Positions 1 to 8,805 of a DNA stretch of 64,000 nt are shown one piece after another. Below the pieces are notes generated by a model. That model saw only the letters and a list, made by a program, of their open reading frames with translations. It was not told the DNA's origin and searched no databases. Origin of the DNA: G965214625 sp965214625 (GTDB lineage Bacteria; Pseudomonadota; Gammaproteobacteria; Arenicellales; Poriferihabitantaceae); NCBI GenBank assembly GCA_965214625.1, contig OZ243962.1, positions 1,798,001-1,862,000 of the forward strand, in the 5' to 3' direction. The translations under genes were made by a program, and so were the position numbers. Numbering within the stretch: the first letter of the stretch is position 1; each line of letters opens with the position of its first letter.

Positions 1-320
1 GTCATTGGGTCAAGGACGTGGCAGTTTTCCAGCATTAATAGCATCCCGCGCGCCTCGACACTCAGTTTCTTCATTTCTTCATCGCTGAAATGGCGGATGG
101 CGCTGGAATCCGGCTTTGCAAATTCGGAGGTGTTGTCGTCACACCGGATGACTAATTTTTCCAACCAGTTAAATGCCCGATCAATCACCGATGGTTCAAA
201 ACCTGCCTGAGTCAGTTCCAATGTGAGTGTTTCCTGGTCCAGCTCAAATTCCTCATCCTCAAACATATAGTGTTCAAACAGGTAAATCAGAATGTCAAGA
301 ATGTTTTCTTTAGGGATCAT
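1..320 (-). CDS. smg: Smg family protein (DUF494), 3' end beyond the window
   Basis: The reverse strand reads from an ATG at 320 to the window edge, giving 106 residues beginning MIPKENILDILIYLFEHYM. This N-terminus, the acidic stretch FEDEEFELDQE and the later helix ending in LLMLENCHVLDP are typical of Smg (DUF494), a small protein usually encoded beside dprA and topA. Its molecular role is not established. The C-terminal part lies outside the window. No dprA is found upstream; the next gene is fic, so the usual dprA-smg order is broken or smg begins its own unit here. Confidence 0.9.
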   Translation of the reverse strand, partial: MIPKENILDILIYLFEHYMFEDEEFELDQETLTLELTQAGFEPSVIDRAFNWLEKLVIRCDDNTSEFAKPDSSAIRHFSDEEMKKLSVEARGMLLMLENCHVLDPM

Positions 321-545
321 AACCAAATGTTAAGCAAAATGGATAATGGGTGGCATGACGAGGTGGTTGGGTCCTGTCGATAGACCGGAGAGACCTGATA
401 ACGGTTATGACTTGTCGTACACGGTTTTTGCATTGTATCCCGAATCCGTATTATTCAGCCAACCACGCTATGCGCCGTATTGTAGCGGGGGGCGTGAGGC
501 GATCATCAATCTATTGTTGCGGTAACTGGTCGAAAATCGCCGAAG

Positions 546-551
546 TATAAT
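546..551 (+). promoter_or_regulatory. Candidate -10 box upstream of a small ORF
   Basis: A perfect TATAAT lies at 546-551 in the otherwise empty stretch between smg and fic. No convincing -35 box is seen at normal spacing. It would drive rightward transcription into the short reading frame at 574. Apart from this, 321-573 holds nothing I can identify. Confidence 0.25.
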
Positions 552-573
552 CTATTAGGATAAGACAGGTCAG

Positions 574-759
574 GTGTTGGATCCGAATACGTTGCTCAAT
601 TCGGTGACAGGACTTGTGTTCACTATTTTAACTTACATCCGGTTGAGATCATCTGTTCAAAGTGGTGCCGAAGTCAAGACCGATTCCCGGCAGTCCGTTC
701 ATGATCAACCTCGCCTTGGCGGCCGCCTTGTGCAGGTGGCTGGTTACTCGAAGGGATGA
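574..759 (+). CDS. Small hypothetical ORF, doubtful
   Basis: An open frame of 61 codons starts with GTG and has a hydrophobic N-terminal part (VTGLVFTILTYI) followed by a polar tail. It sits between smg and fic, which both read the other way, and has a TATAAT about 25 bases upstream of its start. I recognise no family, the start codon is weak, and the C-terminal half looks like ordinary noncoding translation. It could be a small membrane protein or chance. Confidence 0.2.
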   Translation: MLDPNTLLNSVTGLVFTILTYIRLRSSVQSGAEVKTDSRQSVHDQPRLGGRLVQVAGYSKG

Positions 760-895
760 TCCCATTCGATTGTGTCTCTCTTATTTGACCTGCCTTTCAT
801 CGGGTATGAAAAAGCAAGGCGGCGAGGATTGATTGTCCATGTGCGGTTGATGCGATGGCGGGAGAAACCGTTTTCAATTGCCCGCCGGCGTTTGC

Positions 896-2047
896 CTATG
901 CTTTCGCCCGAACCCGGGTGAAAATCAAAATATACTCCTCGAAAACAAACCGGCGATGGCGTCGCTGACCAGTGATTTCTTTCAATACCCCGTATTTCAC
1001 GAAATCGTTGATCAGGGCCGAGGCGGTATTGAGGTTGATTTTCAGCAAAGCAGCGACGCTTTTTACACGGGTGACCGGGGTGCGATAGAGGTGCTTGACC
1101 AGCGTTTGTGCATTATCCTGCCGGCGAACACTGAAGTGCGGCAATACCTGTTCCTCCAACCGGGATTTCAGTTGCAGAATATCCCGGAACACCTGGATTG
1201 AGTTGTGTGCGGTTTCGGCTATTCCATGGAGGAAAAAGATGAGCCATTGTTTGAGTTGACCCGCCTCACGTACCGCCATCAAATGATCGACATACTGGGT
1301 TTTGTGACGTTCAAGGTAATCCGACAAATACAGCGCGGGCTTGTGCAACAAACCAAAGTCGGCCAGATACAGCGCAATCATTAGCCGTCCCAAACGGCCA
1401 TTACCGTCCAAAAAGGGGTGAATCGTTTCAAACTGATAATGGGCAATGGCAATTTTAATCAGATGGGGTGTCTGCAGTGACTCATTGTGCAGGAATTGCT
1501 CCAGGTCACTCATTAGTCCAATCACCTCTTCATGATGTGGAGGAACAAAAACCGCATTTTCCAAACTGACGCCAATCCAGTTTTGGCTGACTCGAAATTC
1601 CCCTGGCTGTTGACCTTTTCCGCGAACGCCCTGCATTAAAATGCGGTGGGCGTTTTTTAACAGTCGATTGGATAAGGGAATATGTTCAAGCTGCGCGATC
1701 GCGTCATTGATTGCGGTAATATGGTGTTGTACTTCCTGCCAGTCATCCCGTTTTTCGGGTTCGACATCCTGGGCGGCCAACAGGGCTTCTTCCATATTGG
1801 TGCGCGTGCCTTCGATGCGACTGGACTGGGTTGCTTCTTTGGTAATGTGCATGCTGATAAAGAAATCGATATCAGGGACAAGCTGAGAAAAGGCATTGAG
1901 TTCGCCCAATGCCCTGTCAGCCTCACTCAGCAGTGATTGAAGCTGACCATCGGCAAAATACCACGGGTGATTGATGGCAGTCGGCGAGAAGCTTTTATAT
2001 TGATATTGTTCCCGGTACTGTCCGGGCTTGAAGTGGCGAATGTCCAT
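896..2047 (-). CDS. Fic/DOC family protein with N-terminal inhibitory helix and C-terminal winged helix
   Basis: The 383-residue protein carries the full Fic motif HPFLDGNGRLGR at residues 210-221, so the catalytic histidine (210) and the phosphate-binding GNGR are intact. It is expected to transfer AMP, or another nucleotide moiety, to a hydroxyl of a target protein. A class II inhibitory motif of the (S/T)xxxE(G/N) type is visible near residues 75-80 (SSRIEG), so the enzyme is probably self-inhibited. Residues about 310-370 resemble a winged helix-turn-helix, seen in many stand-alone Fic proteins and suggesting DNA binding. The gene stands alone, and the DNA just upstream of its start contains repeated dyads that may be its own operator. 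Confidence 0.9.
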   Translation of the reverse strand: MDIRHFKPGQYREQYQYKSFSPTAINHPWYFADGQLQSLLSEADRALGELNAFSQLVPDIDFFISMHITKEATQSSRIEGTRTNMEEALLAAQDVEPEKRDDWQEVQHHITAINDAIAQLEHIPLSNRLLKNAHRILMQGVRGKGQQPGEFRVSQNWIGVSLENAVFVPPHHEEVIGLMSDLEQFLHNESLQTPHLIKIAIAHYQFETIHPFLDGNGRLGRLMIALYLADFGLLHKPALYLSDYLERHKTQYVDHLMAVREAGQLKQWLIFFLHGIAETAHNSIQVFRDILQLKSRLEEQVLPHFSVRRQDNAQTLVKHLYRTPVTRVKSVAALLKINLNTASALINDFVKYGVLKEITGQRRHRRFVFEEYILIFTRVRAKA

Positions 2048-2049
2048 TT

Positions 2050-2171
2050 TATGTCAAATTACCCATTATATTTCGATATATAAAAAACACTATGTCGAAA
2101 TCTAGAGCAATCGAGTTTTTATGTCAAATACACAGCAGCTTTCTGATATAAAAAATATCTTATGTCAGAAA
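2050..2171. promoter_or_regulatory. Array of TATGTC-AAAT half-sites upstream of fic (candidate operator)
   Basis: Six related half-sites lie directly before the fic start codon. TATGTCAAAT is at 2050 and 2120, ATTTCGATATA at 2070 faces TATGTCGAAAT at 2091, and TTTCTGATATA at 2140 faces TATGTCAGAAA at 2161. The three sites at 2050, 2070 and 2091 recur at exactly 70-base offset (2120, 2140, 2161), so this is a tandemly repeated unit with sites about two helical turns apart. The intervening DNA is AT-rich, as in promoters. Binding by the winged helix of the Fic protein itself is inference. Confidence 0.5.
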
Positions 2172-2178
2172 CCCTGCA

Positions 2179-2464
2179 TTATGCGTTAACGCAGTCATTC
2201 CCTAGAGCCACTCCTTCAATACTTGTCTTTGATTGATGGTTGGGTAAACCGATTTCAATTGGCGATCCATCACGGACCAAGCGAACGGGCCCGATAGGAT
2301 GCGGAGGATCCGTTGAGGGCCGATGGTGCAAGGCCGCTGCGTCGTGTCTGCCGCGACGGCGCCACCGCCTTAAGCGGGTTAACCCTCTTAGGGCCGGTGG
2401 AATGAAGCATAAAAGCGGACAATTCATGTGCTACAGAACCGGACAGCTCTATTTGCTCCTAACA
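2179..2464. mobile_element. Degraded insertion-sequence end (family uncertain)
   Basis: Two imperfect direct repeats, CGGACAATTCATGTGCT (from 2416) and CGGACAGCTCTATTTGCTCC (from 2440), are spaced 24 bases apart and end in CTAACA. The same layout and spacing occurs beside a transposase relic at 56659-56704. The GC-rich stretch to the left has short open frames on both strands, with arginine-rich translations resembling the tail of a transposase but no complete gene. I read it as the eroded end of an IS. From 2465 to 2790 I see no gene, only one perfect DnaA-box-like nonamer TTATCCACA at 2750-2758. Confidence 0.35.
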
Positions 2465-2790
2465 CTAACATGCCGGATTGTTAGCAATGCCAGGGAACAA
2501 ATACTCTGTCCTCATGACGTTCTTAATCGTTCGTTTGAAATCCGACAGGTCATTTGCTCGTTGCATACTGGTTGCCATTACCATTTAGTTACTTGTACAC
2601 TAAATACGATCTTCCAGTGGTTTCAGTCCATATGAAATTTCAGAGCAATCGGAGTGCCAAATCACGCGTTGTGCACGACGAGAGACTTGAACAACATTTT
2701 TCTTCTGAACGCAATGTCGGACGAGACCGGTCACACCGGGAAATTTATTTTATCCACATAACGCCATTGTTATCTCTTTAAAATCTTGCC

Positions 2791-3381
2791 ATGACCAATA
2801 GGATTGCCGAAGTTTGTCGTAATACGAAAGAGACACAGATAAAGGTGCAGCTGACCCTGGATGGAACCGGGAAATCGGAATTAGACACCGGGGTTCCTTT
2901 TTTGGAACATATGCTGGAGCAAGTGGCCAAACACGGCGCACTGGATTTGAGTGTCGTGGCCAAGGGGGATTTGCATATTGATGATCACCATACGGTTGAA
3001 GATATTGGCATTACTTTGGGAATGGCTTTTGCCAAAGCGCTTGGGGATAAAACAGGTCTTCGTCGTTACGGACATGCGTATGTTCCCCTTGATGAGGCAT
3101 TGAGCAGAGTAGTGATTGATTTTTCCGGGAGACCGTTGTTGTCTTCCCATGTGGTTTATCCTGACCGTGTCATCGGTCGGTTCTCGACCACGTTGATCCA
3201 CGAATTTTTTCAAGGTTATTGTAATCACGCATTAACCACGCTGCATATTGACAATCTGCGCGGCAAGAATTCGCATCATATTGCAGAAACTATTTTTAAG
3301 GCGTTTGGTCGAGCTGTGCGCATGGCAGTAGAGATCGACCCAAGGGTGACGGGGATTCCTTCCACAAAAGGGACGCTCTGA
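2791..3381 (+). CDS. hisB: Imidazoleglycerol-phosphate dehydratase
   Basis: This 196-residue monofunctional HisB dehydrates imidazole glycerol phosphate to imidazole acetol phosphate in histidine synthesis. The metal-binding motif DDHHTVED is at residues 64-71 and the second histidine pair is in KNSHHIAETIFKAFGRA near residue 160. Length is normal for the single-domain enzyme; there is no histidinol phosphatase fusion as in E. coli. It heads the run hisB-H-A-F-I. Confidence 0.97.
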   Translation: MTNRIAEVCRNTKETQIKVQLTLDGTGKSELDTGVPFLEHMLEQVAKHGALDLSVVAKGDLHIDDHHTVEDIGITLGMAFAKALGDKTGLRRYGHAYVPLDEALSRVVIDFSGRPLLSSHVVYPDRVIGRFSTTLIHEFFQGYCNHALTTLHIDNLRGKNSHHIAETIFKAFGRAVRMAVEIDPRVTGIPSTKGTL

Positions 3382-3397
3382 TTCAGTTGAGGTGTTT

Positions 3398-4051
3398 ATG
3401 CCCAGGATTGTTATAACGGATCTCGGGACGGGGAACCTTCGGTCGGTTTGCAAGGCAATACAATATGTCACGGATTCGGCCGATATTGTGGTTACGGACG
3501 ATGCAGAGATAATCGGTAATGCTGACCATCTGATTTTGCCGGGACAAGGTGCAATTGGAACCTGGATGGCGCAACTGAAGTCACGGCAAAAGCTCGAACA
3601 GGCGATTTGTGATCGATTGGAGCAGGTCCCTGTGTTGGGTATCTGCCTCGGATTACAGGCAATGTTTGACCTCAGTGAAGAGAACCAAGGGACACCATGC
3701 CTGGGAAAACTAAAAGGTGTTGTCAAACATTTTCACAGTCATTCCAGGCATAAGGCCGGTCAGCAAAAAGGATATAAAGTGCCGCATATGGGTTGGAATG
3801 AAGTAGCCCAGACCCGTCCCCATCCGCTATGGCAGGGTATCATGGATGACGAGCGGTTTTATTTTGTTCACAGTTATTATGTTGAAAGTGGTGACCGTCA
3901 AGAGGTGATGGGAACCTGTGAACACGGAAACCGTTTTACGGCAGCCGCGGGAAGGGGAAATTTGTTCGCGACCCAGTTTCATCCTGAAAAGAGCCAGAAC
4001 GCCGGATTGCGATTGCTGAAAAACTTTGTTAACTGGAATGGGGATTTCTGA
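3398..4051 (+). CDS. hisH: Imidazole glycerol phosphate synthase, glutamine amidotransferase subunit
   Basis: HisH hydrolyses glutamine and channels ammonia to HisF. The class I amidotransferase nucleophile Cys83 lies in GICLGLQAMF, and the histidine and glutamate of the triad are in FHPEKS near the C-terminus. I chose ATG 3398 over an in-frame GTG at 3392 because the purine-rich GTTGAGG sits at good distance before it; the product is then 217 residues, normal for HisH. Its stop directly abuts the hisA start. Confidence 0.96.
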   Translation: MPRIVITDLGTGNLRSVCKAIQYVTDSADIVVTDDAEIIGNADHLILPGQGAIGTWMAQLKSRQKLEQAICDRLEQVPVLGICLGLQAMFDLSEENQGTPCLGKLKGVVKHFHSHSRHKAGQQKGYKVPHMGWNEVAQTRPHPLWQGIMDDERFYFVHSYYVESGDRQEVMGTCEHGNRFTAAAGRGNLFATQFHPEKSQNAGLRLLKNFVNWNGDF

Positions 4052-4807
4052 ATGATTTTAATTCCAGCGATTGACCTCAAAGAGGGTAAATGTGTCCGCT
4101 TAAGACAGGGCGACATGAACAGCGCAACGATCTTTTCTGATGATCCGGTGGCAATCGCGGACCGGTGGGTTGAAAAAGGCGCAAGACGATTGCATATCGT
4201 TGATCTTGATGCGGCTTTAAAGGGTGAACCGATGAATGCGGATGTCATCTATGATATCGCTGACAGGCATCCGGCGTTGCCGCTTCAGGTGGGTGGCGGT
4301 ATCCGCGATGAAAATACAGTGGATATCTATATTCAAGCTGGGGTGCGTTATGTGGTGATTGGGACACAGGCTGTCAAGGAGCCACATTTTATCAGCGATT
4401 TATGCGCTGAATTTCCCACCCATGTGATTGTCGGGCTGGATGCCAAAGACGGCAAAGTGGCGACCGACGGATGGTCAAAGTTGTCCAGGCATGATGTGAT
4501 TGATATGGCCGGTCATTTTGAAAGCGATGGCGTTGAAGCCATCATCTATACCGATATTGCGAGGGACGGCATGATGCAGGGTGTCAATATCGATGCGACA
4601 GTGGCATTGGCCGAAGCGATTAATATTCCAGTGATTGCCTCTGGCGGGATACAGAATATTGATAATGTCAAAAAGCTGGCTGCGGTGGCAGGCTCCGGCA
4701 TCATAGGTGCAATAACCGGGCGTGCCATCTATGAGGGGAAGCTGGATTTTAGCGAGGGGCAAAAGGCAGCCGATGAAATTGCAGGCGCAGGCAGTTTCGG
4801 GCTGTAA
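4052..4807 (+). CDS. hisA: ProFAR isomerase
   Basis: HisA (251 residues) opens the ribose ring of ProFAR by an Amadori rearrangement. The (beta/alpha)8 signature is clear: the catalytic Asp8 in IPAIDLK, the phosphate loop in QVGGGIR, the second acid in YTDIARDGM, and the C-terminal phosphate motif ASGGI. It starts on the base after the hisH stop, so the two are surely translated together. Confidence 0.97.
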   Translation: MILIPAIDLKEGKCVRLRQGDMNSATIFSDDPVAIADRWVEKGARRLHIVDLDAALKGEPMNADVIYDIADRHPALPLQVGGGIRDENTVDIYIQAGVRYVVIGTQAVKEPHFISDLCAEFPTHVIVGLDAKDGKVATDGWSKLSRHDVIDMAGHFESDGVEAIIYTDIARDGMMQGVNIDATVALAEAINIPVIASGGIQNIDNVKKLAAVAGSGIIGAITGRAIYEGKLDFSEGQKAADEIAGAGSFGL

Positions 4808-4824
4808 TCATCGGGGTCATTGAG

Positions 4825-5598
4825 ATGGCGCTGGCGAAACGAATCATTCCCTGTCTGGATGTGGATCAGGGCAGGGTCGTCAAGGGGGTTCAGTTTGTTG
4901 ATATCATTGATGCCGGGGACCCGGTGGAAGTCGCACGACGCTACAACCAGCAGGGTGCGGATGAAATTGCTTTTCTTGATATTACGGCCAGTGCCGAGAA
5001 TCGACGCACCATTGTCGAGGTTGTTGAGCAGGTCGCGAGTGAGGTATTCATTCCACTAACGGTCGGGGGCGGCATTAGGGAAATGGGGGATATCAGAACA
5101 TTGCTCAACGCCGGTGCCGACAAGATTGCGATTAATACGACGGCGGTCAAGCGACCTGCCTTTATCCAGCAGGCAAGTAACTATTTCGGGAATCAATGTA
5201 TTGTGGTCGCGATCGATGCCAAGCAGCTCAATAACGGCTCCCGACCACCCAAGTGGGAAGTGTTCACCTATGGTGGACGCAAAGCGACCGGGATTGATGC
5301 GGTTGAATGGGCAAAGCAGATGGCGTTATATGGTGCCGGTGAGTTGCTGATCACCAGTATGGACCGGGATGGCACGAAAAATGGTTTCGATTTGGAATTA
5401 ATGGCGAGAATCACCAGTGAAGTGAACGTGCCGGTGATCGCGTCCGGCGGAGTCGGCACACTGGATCATCTGTCCGATGGAGTTTTAAAGGGCGGCGCTG
5501 ATGCCGTTTTGGCGGCCAGTATCTTCCATTTTGGAAAATATACTGTCAGGCAGGCCAAGCAGTATATGCATCGCCGAGGCATCGAAATCAGGCGCTAG
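4825..5598 (+). CDS. hisF: Imidazole glycerol phosphate synthase, cyclase subunit
   Basis: HisF (257 residues) joins ammonia from HisH to PRFAR, yielding IGP and AICAR. The N-terminal IPCLDVDQGRVVKGVQF carries the catalytic aspartate, TSMDRDGTKNGFD the second one, and ASGGVG a phosphate-binding loop. It follows hisA after 17 bases, with ATG at 4825. Confidence 0.97.
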   Translation: MALAKRIIPCLDVDQGRVVKGVQFVDIIDAGDPVEVARRYNQQGADEIAFLDITASAENRRTIVEVVEQVASEVFIPLTVGGGIREMGDIRTLLNAGADKIAINTTAVKRPAFIQQASNYFGNQCIVVAIDAKQLNNGSRPPKWEVFTYGGRKATGIDAVEWAKQMALYGAGELLITSMDRDGTKNGFDLELMARITSEVNVPVIASGGVGTLDHLSDGVLKGGADAVLAASIFHFGKYTVRQAKQYMHRRGIEIRR

Positions 5599-5658
5599 CC
5601 AGGACATCATCGGCATCGCGTCTTAGCTTGCCTGTCAGATTAGGATATTTGAAGAATT

Positions 5659-6057
5659 ATGAATGAATCAGTTTTCAAAGAAATCAAGTGGAACGAAGAT
5701 GGTTTGATTCCGGCTATTGCCCAAGAGGCGGACACGGGCACTGTGCTGATGGTGGCCTGGATGAATCGGGAAGCCTTGCAGTTGACCATTGAAGAAAGTC
5801 AGGCAGTCTACTTTTCAAGATCACGAAAAAAAATATGGCGCAAGGGTGAGTCATCAGGCCACAGGCAGACAGTCAAGGAGATTCGAATCGATTGTGACAG
5901 TGACGTCGTACTGATGCAGGTAGTACAAAAAGGCGGCATTGCTTGTCACACCGGGCGTCATCATTGTTTTTACAAAAGATATGAAAATGGGCACTGGATC
6001 AGTGTCGAGCCGGTTTTGAAGACGCCGGAACAAATTTACGGGCAACCAAAAAAGTAG
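5659..6057 (+). CDS. hisI: Phosphoribosyl-AMP cyclohydrolase, monofunctional
   Basis: The 132-residue product is a single-domain HisI, which opens the adenine ring of PR-AMP. The zinc and magnesium ligands are visible in RIDCDSDVVLMQV and GGIACHTGRHHCFY. There is no C-terminal HisE (PR-ATP pyrophosphatase) domain, and no separate hisE follows before tatA, where it is found in many proteobacteria. The step must be encoded elsewhere. Confidence 0.95.
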   Translation: MNESVFKEIKWNEDGLIPAIAQEADTGTVLMVAWMNREALQLTIEESQAVYFSRSRKKIWRKGESSGHRQTVKEIRIDCDSDVVLMQVVQKGGIACHTGRHHCFYKRYENGHWISVEPVLKTPEQIYGQPKK

Positions 6058-6773
6058 ATTTTTCCGATGTCGTGGTGTCGCTTGACCCGGGTTTCCAAGA
6101 TACTTGGGAACACACCGAAGGGTTCAATGGATGACTGGGCGGCCAATCGAAAATGACAACCCCGGCGCCAGGGCACGTTTTTGACGAATGAAGCAGTGTG
6201 GTCGCGGGCAGGTGCCCCGCGTGTATTCAGCCTCAAGTCCGGGACGGACAGCTGGCAACGAGATACTTCCCGCCAGGCCTTACCCGTCGGCTCCAGTGGA
6301 GCGGTTAGGGTGGACGTACCGACCGACTGTGCCGTCGCCCATCGTGCACGTCGTTTGCCATCTGGCGCAAGTTGAATCCTTGTATAACGACCCAGACTCC
6401 ACACGTCACTTGCTTATCAGACCCCAAACGAGTACCTTGTTACCCTGTAGGCCACCTTGTCGACCGTGTCGTTGGTGGTGAACCGGCACACTAACTTGTC
6501 TATCACAGTGTCTCGGTTATTGTGATTCATTAAGGTGGTGCTTGTCTGCTGATAAAGAGTAATTAAGACGCTGGTCGGGTTTTTGCAATGGAACAGGCTT
6601 CATCTGACATGCTGAATCTGGACGGTGAGTTGTTGGCCGTATGGATACTCGCTAAAATTCAGCAGACCAAGTAAATCGTAACGGCAGATTCACATTTCAT
6701 ATACACCGCAGCTGTTTTAGAAGGGTATATACTCCCGATTAACTTTACATGTCAATTTCAGAGGAAACGCATT
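6058..6773. other. 716-base stretch without a recognisable gene between hisI and tatA
   Basis: This is the position where hisE normally lies. I find no HisE-like translation in any frame. Short open frames exist on both strands (for example the reverse frame at 6036-6404), but they have no familiar motif and look like chance. The part from 6480 to 6773 is AT-richer and includes a short frame (MEQASSDMLNLDGELL, about 28 codons from 6588). A sequence GGGTATATACTCCC at 6723-6736 is partly symmetrical and may belong to the tatA promoter. Confidence 0.5.
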
Positions 6774-7013
6774 ATGGGATTTGGTGGAATTAGTCTGTGG
6801 CAGATGATCATTATTTTGGTGATTGTGCTGCTTATTTTTGGGACCAAAAAGTTATCAAACTTTGGCGGTGATTTAGGCAGTGCGATCAAGGGTTTTAAGA
6901 AAGCAATGAAGGATGAGGAATCGGAAGAAACAGCGGAAATAGCGGAAAAACAGGAGGAGGAGTCAAATGAGCAGCAGACGGTCAGAGAATCCATAAAAGA
7001 CAAGAAATCCTAA
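6774..7013 (+). CDS. tatA: Twin-arginine translocase subunit TatA
   Basis: The 79-residue protein has the TatA plan: an N-terminal membrane helix (about residues 7-20, LWQMIIILVIVLLIF), a hinge, the amphipathic helix beginning GTKKLSNFGGDLGSAIKGFK, and an acidic tail. TatA multimers form the transport pathway for folded proteins. The run tatA-tatB-tatC is complete, and a purine-rich AGAGGAAA precedes the ATG. Confidence 0.96.
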   Translation: MGFGGISLWQMIIILVIVLLIFGTKKLSNFGGDLGSAIKGFKKAMKDEESEETAEIAEKQEEESNEQQTVRESIKDKKS

Positions 7014-7036
7014 TCATCTGATTACGCTGCACTGTC

Positions 7037-7597
7037 ATGTTTGATGTTGGTTTTTGGGAGATGGCGTTTATCAGCGCCATTGCGTTGGTTGTCATTGGCC
7101 CGCAGCAGCTGCCGGGGGCGGCCCGTACCGCCGGATTATGGGTTGCCAAGGCACGCCGGATGATCATGGATGTCAAGTCGGATATCAAACGTGAAATGGA
7201 TCAGTACGATTCGTTAAAGGGGGTTGCGGACATTAAAAAAGAAGTCCGCAGTGCTACCAAGGATTTTCGCACTGCAACGAGTGAGGCGGTGAGTGGTCGC
7301 CATGGTATCAAGGCAGCGGGAGAAGCGATAAAAAATACGGTTGATGACGTGTCTGCAACGGTCAACAGGATGGATGGGGCAGCGGCTGCGAAAAAACACG
7401 ATAGCACTCGAAAGGAAGAGACCACTTCAAAAACCCCCGGACCGGCAAAGAAGAAAGCCGCGAAGAAAGTGACAAAGAAGAAGACGGCAAAGAAAAAAGC
7501 CACCGGGAAGAAGGCTACAAGGAAGAAGGTCACGAAGAAGAAAATCACAAAGAAAAAAGCGTCAACCGGACGTCGCAAAAAAAAGAACACCGCTTGA
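7037..7597 (+). CDS. tatB: Twin-arginine translocase subunit TatB with a lysine-rich C-terminal tail
   Basis: Residues 1-60 are a normal TatB: MFDVGFWEMAFISAIALVVI as membrane helix, the GPQQLP hinge and an amphipathic helix. TatB binds the twin-arginine signal with TatC. What is unusual is the last 50 residues (about 137-186), where lysine and arginine make up more than half, in repeats such as AKKK, VTKKK, ATGKKA and ITKKKA that resemble histone H1 or AlgP tails. The tail would lie in the cytoplasm and could touch nucleic acid or acidic phospholipid; that is inference. Confidence 0.93.
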   Translation: MFDVGFWEMAFISAIALVVIGPQQLPGAARTAGLWVAKARRMIMDVKSDIKREMDQYDSLKGVADIKKEVRSATKDFRTATSEAVSGRHGIKAAGEAIKNTVDDVSATVNRMDGAAAAKKHDSTRKEETTSKTPGPAKKKAAKKVTKKKTAKKKATGKKATRKKVTKKKITKKKASTGRRKKKNTA

Positions 7598-7626
7598 TCA
7601 GTATAAACATAACAGTCTAACCGGAG

Positions 7627-8379
7627 ATGGAGAACAGCAGTATAAAGGCAGAAGGCTCTCTCGTTTCGCATCTATTGGAACTGAGGGATCGTTTGCTAAG
7701 GAGTATTGGTTCGGTACTGGTCTTTTTTTTGATTCTTGCGCCGTTTGCCAATGATTTGTACGAGGTGTTGGCCAAACCGCTCATGTCGGCCCTGCCAGAG
7801 GGCAACAGCATGATTTCGACCGAGCCGCACGGTCCCTTTTTTGTGCCGTTTAAATTTGCGTTCGCCTGCGCTTTTGCGCTGGCCGTGCCTTATCTGCTTT
7901 ATCAGATGTGGGCGTTTGTTGCGCCAGGTCTTTACAGTAATGAAAAAAGACTGGTTATGCCGCTTTTGCTCTCCAGCAGCGCGTTGTTCTATCTTGGGAT
8001 CATGTTTGCCTATTTTGCGGTCTTTCCGATCATATTCAATTTCTTTGCCAATACCGCGCCGGAGGGTGTGGCGGTAATGACCGATATCAATGCCTATCTT
8101 AGCTTTGTCATCAAGCTTTTTTTTGCGTTTGGTGTGGCATTCGAAGTGCCGGTCGCAACAGTATTAATGGTGAAAATGGGGGTGACTACACCAGAAAAAT
8201 TGGCCAAGAAAAGACCCTATATCATTATTGCGGCCTTTGTCGTCGGTATGTTGCTTACCCCACCTGATATTTTCTCTCAAACCCTGTTGGCTATTCCGGT
8301 GTGGCTGTTATTTGAGGCCGGGTTGTTCAGTTGTCGTTATTTCAAGGTCGACGGGGAAAAAGAATCATCCCGTGATTAA
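7627..8379 (+). CDS. tatC: Twin-arginine translocase subunit TatC
   Basis: TatC (250 residues) is the polytopic receptor for twin-arginine signals. The conserved N-terminal LVSHLLELRDRLLRS and the first-loop motif with Pro and Glu (STEPHGPFFVPFKFAF) are present, followed by YQMWAFVAPGLYSNEKR and the late MLLTPPDIFSQ, matching six membrane segments. It ends the tatABC run; 30 bases separate it from tatB. Confidence 0.97.
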   Translation: MENSSIKAEGSLVSHLLELRDRLLRSIGSVLVFFLILAPFANDLYEVLAKPLMSALPEGNSMISTEPHGPFFVPFKFAFACAFALAVPYLLYQMWAFVAPGLYSNEKRLVMPLLLSSSALFYLGIMFAYFAVFPIIFNFFANTAPEGVAVMTDINAYLSFVIKLFFAFGVAFEVPVATVLMVKMGVTTPEKLAKKRPYIIIAAFVVGMLLTPPDIFSQTLLAIPVWLLFEAGLFSCRYFKVDGEKESSRD

Positions 8380-8805
8380 GGTCAATGCCCTAAGCGATTC
8401 CATCCGTGAAATGCTCACCCATTGACGACCGGTTTTGACCGCACAATACCGCCGTTGGAACGAATAAAGGCCGTTGTCTGTGGCGCCGTTGTTGTTTTGC
8501 TGGTTGTGGATACGGCATTGGAGAGTCCACATGCCGCTTCGATAACCAATCAACATTGGCACCGACTATCGGATCGGAGATGATACCCGGCACGGCAATG
8601 CCGTCGCCAGCTGCAATGATGATTTCCACCAGTTTGGGCCGGGCCGACGTGTCAGCGGACAGGGCCTTGAGAAATAAAGCAATCACCGCGCTGAATCGGG
8701 GAAAAACGGTATCAATGCAGGCGCCTTTTGTCCATGTGAGTCAACGGGCCTCACTGCAGGCTGCACTTTCAAAGGCGTCTGAACCAGGACACCACTCGAC
8801 CTGCA
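8380..8805. other. Intergenic stretch, no gene seen
   Basis: The 426 bases between tatC and the convergent bpt gene hold overlapping short open frames on both strands (for example 8390-8686 reverse, 8556-8837 forward). None has a recognisable motif or ribosome-binding site. I see no clear terminator. Confidence 0.4.

Noticed and set aside
2750..2758. Perfect DnaA box TTATCCACA near hisB
   Set aside because: A single box with no AT-rich unwinding element or further boxes is not an origin.
6036..6404. Reverse-strand ORF of 122 codons after hisI
   Set aside because: It runs over the end of hisI, has no motif and an atypical composition; kept only as part of the gene-free stretch.
7201..7671. 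Reverse-strand ORF of 156 codons rich in phenylalanine
   Set aside because: It is the complement of the lysine repeats of tatB; TTT/TTC runs mirror AAA/GAA. No start signal and no known family.
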